This document shows, one piece after another, positions 23,412-29,030 of a stretch of 40,269 bases of DNA. Source of the stretch: an uncultured bacterium. GTDB lineage: Bacteria > Bacillota > Clostridia > Lachnospirales > Lachnospiraceae. Under the pieces are notes generated by a model. That model did not search any database and was not told the DNA's origin. It saw nothing but the letters and a program-made list of their open reading frames with translations. The stretch's first letter is position 1. Every line of letters begins with the position of its first letter. The translations under genes were made by a program, and so were the position numbers. Location of the stretch: positions 1-40,269 of the forward strand of contig CALBJL010000017.1 of the NCBI GenBank assembly GCA_937893485.1, given 5' to 3'.

Positions 23412-23444
23412 AAAACCGCCCGGACATGTCCGAGCGGTTTTTTT
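23412..23444 (+). terminator. Terminator of gdpP-rplI-dnaB
   Basis: AAAACCGC (23412-23419) pairs with GCGGTTTT (23434-23441), with an inner GGACATGTCC palindrome, followed by a T7 run; 16 nt after the dnaB stop. Confidence 0.88.
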
Positions 23445-23485
23445 CCCCAATTTATTCCTTCGCCTAAAAAAGCATCTGCCCATCA

Positions 23486-24094
23486 TTACTCGCTGAGCGT
23501 TTCCAATATAAACTCTGCCATCTGATGGATCGCATCAATCTCCTCGAGAATCTGATCATCCGTATAATTATCCGGATTCTCTACAATGTCATTGGCAGTC
23601 AGAACAACACTGTCACAGGCTGCCAGTGTCTCCTGTACATCCGGATCGTCCAACAGTCCATTCGCCTCCAGCACACTATAGTAGCAAGCATACATGATCG
23701 CCAATTCGGTGTTTGAACGCTTTACATATTCGTATAATTCCATCTGTGCCTTTACGGTGATCACTGTTTTTGCCTTATAGGTCTTGCCACCGGTCTGGAT
23801 CATGTAGGTCAATGTCGCTTTTCCGGGCTTCTTCGCTGTAACAACACCCTTCTTATTTACGACTGCGACTGCCTTTTTGTTGATCTTATAAGAAACCGTT
23901 GCATCGTCTCCCGCATTGTAGACCGCAGGCTGCCATTTCTCACCTTTCTGCAAAATGAACTGTTTTACTACTAAAGGAGCGCTCATATCCGCTGCTTTCG
24001 CCGGTATAGGTACCAGCACTGTCGTGAGTGCGACCGCACATGCAATAACAAACATTGCCAACCGCTTCATCGTTTGAGTCCTTTTGTTTTCCAT
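23486..24094 (-). CDS. Secreted protein with an Ig-like (BIG2-type) domain
   Basis: A 202-residue exported protein. The signal peptide spans about 1-34 (basic MENKRTQTMKRLAMF, hydrophobic core, PAKAADM cleavage region). An Ig-like bacterial domain follows at about 40-115: DDATVSYKINKKAVAVVNKKGVVTAKKPGKATLTY is the typical S/T-x-N-x-x-VAxVxxxGxVTAKxxGxATIT pattern. The C-terminal ~85 residues are acidic and helical, of unknown role. It is divergent from a frameshifted lipoprotein whose mature part is also acidic and helical, and the two share a regulatory gap. Confidence 0.75.
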   Translation of the reverse strand: MENKRTQTMKRLAMFVIACAVALTTVLVPIPAKAADMSAPLVVKQFILQKGEKWQPAVYNAGDDATVSYKINKKAVAVVNKKGVVTAKKPGKATLTYMIQTGGKTYKAKTVITVKAQMELYEYVKRSNTELAIMYACYYSVLEANGLLDDPDVQETLAACDSVVLTANDIVENPDNYTDDQILEEIDAIHQMAEFILETLSE

Positions 24095-24180
24095 AATTAT
24101 TTACCTCACTTCTTTTTAGATTATGCACCGGATACCTTCACACCGGCTGTATGGTTTTATTATATCAGATTTTCATTGCC

Positions 24181-24220
24181 ATTTACATACCATTCGCGCC
24201 ATATACTTACCATTCGCGCC
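24181..24220. repeat. 20-bp tandem direct repeat in a divergent promoter gap
   Basis: Two head-to-tail 20-bp units (24181-24200 and 24201-24220) agree at 18 of 20 positions and share TACCATTCGCGCC. They lie between divergent small exported-protein genes, about 30 nt ahead of a TATAAT (24250-24255). The spacing of about two DNA turns suggests two operator sites on one face of the helix. Confidence 0.6.
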
Positions 24221-24294
24221 TAAAAGCAACCTTTCACTTAGAAACTACTATAATAATTAAGTAACATATATAACCACCTAAGGAGGAACATATT

Positions 24295-24626
24295 ATGAAA
24301 AAATTAACATCATTATTACTGGTTCTGGCAATGTGTGCCGCTATGATCGGCTGCGGCGGCGTGTAGATAAGCAGCCCGCGATCGACGCTTATAACAAGGC
24401 GAGCGATGCATTTAACGAAGCGGCTGACATCATCAACGAGAATCCCGACGCTTATGCGCAGGACGTATTCGACACCATGAATGAGATGGCTGACGTACTG
24501 AACCAGCATCAGGCACTGCTTGAGAGCGATGAGGAGATCGATCAGGAAAAACTGGATCAGATGATCGAGTGGTACGGCACTGTTGAGGACTGGGTTGCTG
24601 ACGTAAGATCAGAACTGGAGATCTAA
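24295..24626 (+). pseudogene. Small lipoprotein, frameshifted after the lipobox
   Basis: A strong ribosome site (AAGGAGG, 9 nt spacing) precedes MKKLTSLLLVLAMCAAMIGCGG, a classic lipoprotein signal with a MIGC lipobox, but this frame stops at TAG after GGV. One extra base in the adjacent CGGCGGCG run would join it to the other frame, which continues VDKQPAIDAYNKASDAFNEA... to 24626 as an acidic helical mature domain of about 85 residues. So one gene is split by a single-base frameshift in a short GC repeat. It could be a true pseudogene, a phase-variable gene or a sequencing error. Confidence 0.75.
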
Positions 24627-24680
24627 GCCTTCATCTGATGATGCATAAACCATCAGTCTAATCATTAGGGGGCAATGACT

Positions 24681-25439
24681 ATGGGATTATTGGGCAAAAA
24701 AGAGCTCTGTGCGATCTGCGGCGGCAAGGTAAAAGCAATTTTTCCGTGGAAGGTGGACGGTCAGCTGGTGTGTAATGACTGCTATGGCGTAGTCGACGTT
24801 CCGGACGATGTCGTAAAAGGAATGACGATTGACAATTTCTGCAAATATCGGGCATTCCGTGAGGAAAATGTGAAACTGAGGGATCAGTTTCAGGTATCAA
24901 AACAGATCGACTTGGGCTGGTTTGATACAAGATTCATGTTCGATTACAAAAATAAGTTTTTGTGCATGGATAAACACCTTGAAAAAACGATCTTTGAGGG
25001 CAGCCAGATCAAATCCTTTGTCGTAAAAGAAGACTCAACACCACTGATTCAGGGTGACGCAAATGGCTTGCGCCGCCATCCGAGCAACGTGCCGTCACGT
25101 ATTATGGCACTGGCTCCGCAGGTAGATGTGTACCGGATGCAGGCAGAGCAGGAGCGCGCACGCGAACGGAGAGATCCGAACTATCACTCTCCCCTGTTTT
25201 TCAACATTCCGGTACCGTTTAAGAACTTCGTGATAGAGATCAGGTTCGACCATCCGTACTGGACAGAGTTCAAGACGGCTACGGGCGCGCCGGACTTCAA
25301 CAACGAATATCCGGATGTCAATGGTTATCTGGAGCACTACAACACCAGCGTCCGGCTGATGGAGGAGCTGGCGGCTTCTATTATGAAGATCGCCTTTCCG
25401 GGTGCTCCCGAGCTGTCCGGTAATGCCAATAGAAAATAA
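24681..25439 (+). CDS. DUF4428 domain protein
   Basis: A 252-residue soluble protein. The N-terminus is a small zinc ribbon of the DUF4428 type: LCAICGGKVKAIFPWKVDGQLVCNDCYG, with two Cys pairs at about 10-13 and 33-36. The remainder, with FKNFVIEIRFDHPYWTEF near 175-190, is a beta-rich domain seen in other DUF4428 proteins and has no known activity. I start at the second ATG (24681), 8 nt after AGGGGG; the first ATG nearly touches that site. It ends at a shared terminator. Confidence 0.75.
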   Translation: MGLLGKKELCAICGGKVKAIFPWKVDGQLVCNDCYGVVDVPDDVVKGMTIDNFCKYRAFREENVKLRDQFQVSKQIDLGWFDTRFMFDYKNKFLCMDKHLEKTIFEGSQIKSFVVKEDSTPLIQGDANGLRRHPSNVPSRIMALAPQVDVYRMQAEQERARERRDPNYHSPLFFNIPVPFKNFVIEIRFDHPYWTEFKTATGAPDFNNEYPDVNGYLEHYNTSVRLMEELAASIMKIAFPGAPELSGNANRK

Positions 25440-25451
25440 AAAACGATTAAA

Positions 25452-25490
25452 AAAACCACTTCACGGTGTTTGCCATGAAGTGGTTTTCTT
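25452..25490. terminator. Bidirectional terminator between the DUF4428 gene and rpsR
   Basis: AAAACCACTTCA (25452-25463) pairs with TGAAGTGGTTTT (25476-25487), with T-runs on both sides. It can end the plus-strand DUF4428 transcript and the minus-strand rpsF-ssb-rpsR transcript. Confidence 0.85.
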
Positions 25491-25494
25491 TGAT

Positions 25495-25755
25495 TTACTC
25501 CTGAACGTAAGGCATCAATGCTACGTGGCGTGCTCTCTTGATCGCAACGGTCAGCGCGCGCTGATGCTTTGCACAGTTTCCGGTAATTCTTCTGGGAAGA
25601 ATCTTACCTCTCTCAGAGATATATCTCTTTAACTTGTTGGTATCCTTGTAATCGATCACATTGTCTTTTCCACAGAATACGCATACTTTTTTTCTTCTGT
25701 GCATCGGGCGTCTCTTTGCCGGAGCGCCGTCTCTGTCACTCTTATTGTAAGGCAT
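25495..25755 (-). CDS. rpsR: 30S ribosomal protein S18
   Basis: S18 binds 16S rRNA in the platform together with S6. The 86-residue sequence has the conserved core CVFCGKDNVIDYKDTNKLKRYISERGKILPRRITGNCAKHQRALTVAIKRARHVALMPYV and an N-terminal basic extension. The zinc-type Cys residues are retained in part (CVFC and one Cys at NC). It is the last gene of the conserved rpsF-ssb-rpsR operon. Confidence 0.97.
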   Translation of the reverse strand: MPYNKSDRDGAPAKRRPMHRRKKVCVFCGKDNVIDYKDTNKLKRYISERGKILPRRITGNCAKHQRALTVAIKRARHVALMPYVQE

Positions 25756-25778
25756 AGCTCTCTACCTCCTGTTAGTCT

Positions 25779-26231
25779 TTAATTAAACGGTAATTCCTCA
25801 TCAATACCCTCAGGGATATTCATGAAGCCGTCCCCCGCATCTCTGGGTGACGGTCTGTCAGCAGGAACATATCCACCACCGCCGTTATTCTGTGCGGCAG
25901 CATTTTTGCTCTCAGCAAACTCCTGATCCTCTACGACAACGTCGGTCGTATATACACGCTGTCCGTCCTTGTTCGTATATGATCCGGTCTGGATTCTGCC
26001 TGTCACAACAACCTTTGTTCCCTTGTGCAGATATCTCTCTGCGAACTCACCGGAACGACCGAATGCGACACACTGAATAAAATCAGCGGTCTGGTCGCCG
26101 TTCTGGTTGTTGCGGCTCATGCGTCTGTCTACTGCTAACGTATATCTTGCAATCGCTGTTGCATTCTCGCCCTGGGAATAACGTACCTCAGGGTCACGGG
26201 TCAGACGACCCATCAAAATAACCTTATTCAT
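25779..26231 (-). CDS. ssb: Single-stranded DNA-binding protein
   Basis: This SSB protects single-stranded DNA at forks and recruits repair proteins. The 150-residue protein has an OB fold (MNKVILMGRLTRDPEVRYSQGE; FIQCVAFGRSGEFAERYLHKGTKVVVTGRIQTGSYTNKDGQRVYTTDVVV), a Gly/Asn-rich linker, and the acidic partner-binding tip ending DEELPFN. Its place between rpsF and rpsR is typical. Confidence 0.96.
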   Translation of the reverse strand: MNKVILMGRLTRDPEVRYSQGENATAIARYTLAVDRRMSRNNQNGDQTADFIQCVAFGRSGEFAERYLHKGTKVVVTGRIQTGSYTNKDGQRVYTTDVVVEDQEFAESKNAAAQNNGGGGYVPADRPSPRDAGDGFMNIPEGIDEELPFN

Positions 26232-26245
26232 CCGGTTCTCCTATT

Positions 26246-26536
26246 CTATTTCTCGTCTGTTCTTACACACAAGAAACGAAGAACGTTGTCCATGATACGG
26301 ACATTGCTTTCAACTTCCGCAGGCACGGTAGCCTCTGCATCAAAGTGAATGAAGTAGTAGAAGCCTTCGCTCATCTTCTGGATGTCATAAGCTAACTTCT
26401 TCTTGCCCCAATCCTCAACATCTGTGATGGTTCCGCCGGCACGAGTGATGTACTCTTTTGCCTTCTCTACGGTAGCGGTTCTTGCATCGTCTTCGATCTT
26501 GGCATTCACAATGAGTGCTAATTCATAATTGTGCAT
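26246..26536 (-). CDS. rpsF: 30S ribosomal protein S6
   Basis: S6 binds the central domain of 16S rRNA together with S18. The 96-residue protein starts MHNYELALIVNAKIEDDAR and includes GGTITDVEDWGKKKLAYDIQKMSEGFYYFIHFDAE. The start at 26536 is fixed by AGGAGG 8 nt upstream; the longer frame to 26602 passes through the leader. A hairpin with an unpaired CCG lies in the leader, so S6:S18 feedback is possible. Confidence 0.96.
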   Translation of the reverse strand: MHNYELALIVNAKIEDDARTATVEKAKEYITRAGGTITDVEDWGKKKLAYDIQKMSEGFYYFIHFDAEATVPAEVESNVRIMDNVLRFLCVRTDEK

Positions 26537-26561
26537 CGTTTTTACCTCCTTTTGGTCTCTG

Positions 26562-26592
26562 GCCCACTCTCCACTGTATTTACGGAGTGAGC
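26562..26592 (-). ncRNA. Candidate S6:S18-binding leader hairpin of rpsF
   Basis: In the rpsF leader on the minus strand, GCTCAC pairs with GTGGGC and TCC with GGA, separated by a 2-nt bulge on the 3' side, enclosing a loop that begins at CCG. Known rpsF leaders are a hairpin with a conserved CCG in a bulge recognised by S6:S18. Position and shape agree, but I have only a hand fold. Confidence 0.4.
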
Positions 26593-26617
26593 AAGGAAAC
26601 ATAGTTCACGAGAAAAT

Positions 26618-26646
26618 ATTTTACCATGCTTTTCCCAATAAATCAA
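26618..26646 (-). promoter_or_regulatory. Promoter of rpsF-ssb-rpsR
   Basis: On the minus strand TTGATT (26641-26646), 17 nt and TAAAAT (26618-26623) lie about 80 nt before the rpsF ATG, leaving space for the leader hairpin. Confidence 0.6.
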
Positions 26647-26662
26647 GTCCTACAGCACGATA

Positions 26663-26802
26663 TTTCGTGCTTTTTGCAGGATTCAGCACTCTTTTCGGTG
26701 CATTTCCGGGTTCTGTGCACCTTTTTTCGTGCCCGTAACACGATTTTCGGTGTCCCTACATGCTTTTAAGTCTTTCGTGTTCTTCTCCACGATTTTTCGT
26801 GC
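26663..26802. repeat. Six dispersed TTTCG(G)TG repeats over the DUF951 3' end
   Basis: On the plus strand TTTCGTG or TTTCGGTG, usually preceded by more T, recurs at 26663, 26693, 26725, 26745, 26773 and 26795, spaced about 20-32 nt. Five of the six lie inside the 3' third of the DUF951 gene and one just beyond it; one copy forms the perfect hairpin GCACGA-TATT-TCGTGC (26654-26669). The pattern looks like a decaying repeat that has been read as coding sequence. Confidence 0.55.
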
Positions 26803-26934
26803 AATCATGATCTGATGCCCACAGCCCTGACACTCCAGCCGGAAATCCGCGCCGACACGCAGGATCTTCCAGTCATGACTGCCGCAGGGATGTCCTTTTT
26901 TTAATGTAACAATGTCTCCTACCTTGTATTCCAT
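26683..26934 (-). CDS. DUF951 family protein with an unusual C-terminal extension
   Basis: The first ~58 residues (MEYKVGDIVTLKKGHPCGSHDWKILRVGADFRLECQGCGHQIMIARKIVEKNTK) match the DUF951 family, small single-domain proteins with a CxxC zinc-like pair and of unknown function. Family members usually end about there; this one continues for about 25 basic residues encoded by the TTTCGTG-type repeats, ending in MHRKEC. It lies 29 nt after the sirtuin gene. Function unknown; the core call is sound, the tail may not be functional. Confidence 0.82.
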   Translation of the reverse strand: MEYKVGDIVTLKKGHPCGSHDWKILRVGADFRLECQGCGHQIMIARKIVEKNTKDLKACRDTENRVTGTKKGAQNPEMHRKEC

Positions 26935-26963
26935 AACGTTTTCCTTCTATAATTATATAGCAA

Positions 26964-27692
26964 TTATAACTCGATCTGTCCGAACACTGCTCCGAGACCT
27001 TCCTGAATCACGAGGTCTGCACGGCTGTCCATCGGTGTCGCTGATTTATTGATCAGTACGAGCTGGTTCCCGCGATAATAATCGATCAGCCCTGCTGCCG
27101 GATAGACTGCGAGCGATGTACCACCGATGATAAGCATGTCCGCATGGCTGATGTCATAGATCGCCTGACGCACAGTCTCGTCGTCCAGCCCCTCCTCATA
27201 GAGCACGACATCCGGTTTAATCCTGCCGCCACACGCATCACAGATCGGTACGGGGTCGGGCGATTCCAAAATATAGCGCGCATCAAACAGCTTGCCGCAG
27301 TGCTGGCAATAATTGCGGTGAACACTGCCATGCAGCTCCCACACACGCTTTGATCCTGCCGCCTGATGCAGTCCGTCGATATTCTGTGTCACCACGGAGC
27401 GCAGTTTTCCCGCCTGCTCCAGCTTCGCGAGCACCTTGTGCGTCACATTCGGCTGCACATCGGGACAGAGCATCTTATCCCTGTAAAACCGGTAAAACTC
27501 CTCCGGCTTCGCCAGATAAAAACTATGACTGAGAATCGTTTCCGGCGGATAATCGTAGGACTGATTGTATAAGCCGTCTACGCTCCGAAAATCCGGTATG
27601 CCGCTCTCCGTGCTCACTCCCGCTCCGCCAAAAAATACGATATTGTCCGATTCCTTCACCATCTGTAAAAATTTCTTAATTGCTTCTGACAT
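26964..27692 (-). CDS. NAD-dependent protein deacylase (sirtuin)
   Basis: A 242-residue class Sir2 enzyme that removes acyl groups from lysines using NAD+. Visible motifs are FFGGAGVSTESGIPDFRS at about 24-41, TQNIDGLHQAAG with the catalytic ELHGSVH after it, two zinc Cys pairs (CQHC and CDAC), and IIGGTSLAVYPAAGL. The start at 27692 is set by GGGAGG 8 nt upstream rather than the TTG at 27710. It follows spmA by 44 nt and precedes the DUF951 gene. Confidence 0.93.
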   Translation of the reverse strand: MSEAIKKFLQMVKESDNIVFFGGAGVSTESGIPDFRSVDGLYNQSYDYPPETILSHSFYLAKPEEFYRFYRDKMLCPDVQPNVTHKVLAKLEQAGKLRSVVTQNIDGLHQAAGSKRVWELHGSVHRNYCQHCGKLFDARYILESPDPVPICDACGGRIKPDVVLYEEGLDDETVRQAIYDISHADMLIIGGTSLAVYPAAGLIDYYRGNQLVLINKSATPMDSRADLVIQEGLGAVFGQIEL

Positions 27693-27736
27693 CGCATACA
27701 CCTCCCGCAAAAGTTTTTCCTACCTCTCATAGTAGC

Positions 27737-28351
27737 CTATTTTCTGCGATCTGACAACGTCCTCTTTGCCCTTATTTTTGACAACCGGTACATGATCCGG
27801 CACAAAATGACCGCCACAAATGTGCTCACACACGTTGCCAGAATCCCCGGTCCCACAATCGCGGTCGGACTGACACTGCCATACTGGCTGCGATAAGCAA
27901 TCATATTGACCGGAATCAGTTGCAGCGAAGAAATATTGAGCACGAGAAACGTACACATCTCCATACTCGCGACACCCTTTTTCTCCCCGGAAAGCAGCTC
28001 CAGCTCCTGCATCGCCTCCAGTCCGGCTGGAGTCGCCGCCCAGCCCAGCCCAAAGATATTTGCCATAAAATTTGTCGCAATCAGTTCATTCGCGCGGCTC
28101 TCCTGCGGCAGCTTCGGAAAGAGAAACCGCAGCACCGGACGCAGCCGCTTCGTACACGCCGCGAGCATACCGGTCTCCTGCGCAATCTCCATCAGCCCCG
28201 TCCACATGGCGATCACTCCCGCCATCGTAATTGCGAGATCGACCGCCTCCTTTGCCGCATCGACCGCAGCCGCCGAAATCGTCCCAAAGCCCCCATGAAA
28301 CGCTCCAAATATAACACCAATCGCAATCATCGCTCCCCATAAATAATTCAT
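27737..28351 (-). CDS. spmA: Spore maturation protein A
   Basis: SpmA works with SpmB in spore core dehydration. The 204-residue membrane protein contains the nucleoside-recognition (Gate) domain: MWTGLMEIAQETGM, ANELIATNFMANIFGLGWAATPAGLEAM and the helix LQLIPVNMIAYRSQYGS. There are about five hydrophobic segments. The ATG at 28351 is preferred (AAGGGTG just upstream); the longer frame starts within the divergent promoter gap. Unlike the usual spmA-spmB operon, spmB here lies on the other strand, head to head. Confidence 0.9.
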   Translation of the reverse strand: MNYLWGAMIAIGVIFGAFHGGFGTISAAAVDAAKEAVDLAITMAGVIAMWTGLMEIAQETGMLAACTKRLRPVLRFLFPKLPQESRANELIATNFMANIFGLGWAATPAGLEAMQELELLSGEKKGVASMEMCTFLVLNISSLQLIPVNMIAYRSQYGSVSPTAIVGPGILATCVSTFVAVILCRIMYRLSKIRAKRTLSDRRK

Positions 28352-28463
28352 AAGCACCCTTCTTTTTTCATTCTGATCTCCATTACTATATATATGCACG
28401 TTTTGACAACAGGTTCATATAATAATGCCAAGTGACTCTGTCAGAATCAGATAAGGAGCTACG

Positions 28464-28991
28464 ATGTCTGTCTTACTATTTTTATCGGATGCAATGATTC
28501 CTCTGTTGATTTTTGTGATCGTCGGATACGGCTTACTCACAGGCTGCAACGTATACGACGCATTTATCCACGGTGCGGTGCGTGGATTGAAGATCGTTGT
28601 GCAGATCCTGCCTACGTTGATCGGTCTGATGATCGCGGTCGGCATTTTGCGGGCAAGCGGCTTTCTGCTGTGGTTTGCCGGTCTGCTCACGCCGGTCTGC
28701 GAATGGCTGGCATTTCCTCCGGAGCTGTTATCGGTCGCCTTCGTCAAGCTGTTTTCCTCCTCCGCTGCCACCGGACTCGCACTCGACATCTTCAAGGAAT
28801 ACGGCACGGATTCCCTGCAGGGGCTCGGCGTCTCGATCATGCTCAGTTGTACCGAAGCCGTCTTTTATACCATGTCGGTCTACTTCATGGCGGTGCGCAT
28901 CAAAAAGACCCGTTGGACACTGCCATGCGCCCTGCTCGCGACACTTTCCGGCATTATCATGAGTATTTTTCTGGCTCACGCCATGCTCTGA
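28464..28991 (+). CDS. spmB: Spore maturation protein B
   Basis: SpmB is the partner of SpmA. The 175-residue membrane protein has the Gate-domain pattern: IPLLIFVIVGYGLLTGCNVYDAFIHGAVRGLKIVVQILPTLIGLMIAVGILRASG, then FVKLFSSSAATGLALDIFKEYG and SCTEAVFYTMSVYF. It starts 6 nt after AAGGAG. It is divergent from spmA with 112 nt between the starts, so the pair can share one regulated region but not one transcript. Confidence 0.9.
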   Translation: MSVLLFLSDAMIPLLIFVIVGYGLLTGCNVYDAFIHGAVRGLKIVVQILPTLIGLMIAVGILRASGFLLWFAGLLTPVCEWLAFPPELLSVAFVKLFSSSAATGLALDIFKEYGTDSLQGLGVSIMLSCTEAVFYTMSVYFMAVRIKKTRWTLPCALLATLSGIIMSIFLAHAML

Positions 28992-29030
28992 CCGCCCGTA
29001 GGCAAAGCATAGTTCCGGTTCAGCCCCCTT

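Noticed and set aside
24333..24626. Separate 97-codon gene starting at GTG
   Set aside because: The first 10 codons are an out-of-frame reading of the lipoprotein signal peptide; the rest is the mature half of the frameshifted lipoprotein.
26654..26669. Perfect hairpin GCACGA-TATT-TCGTGC as terminator of the DUF951 gene
   Set aside because: There is no U-run on the minus strand; it is more likely one more unit of the TTTCGTG repeat set.
28402..28424. TTGACA plus TATAAT upstream of spmB as a vegetative promoter
   Set aside because: The two hexamers are only 9 nt apart, too close to work together.
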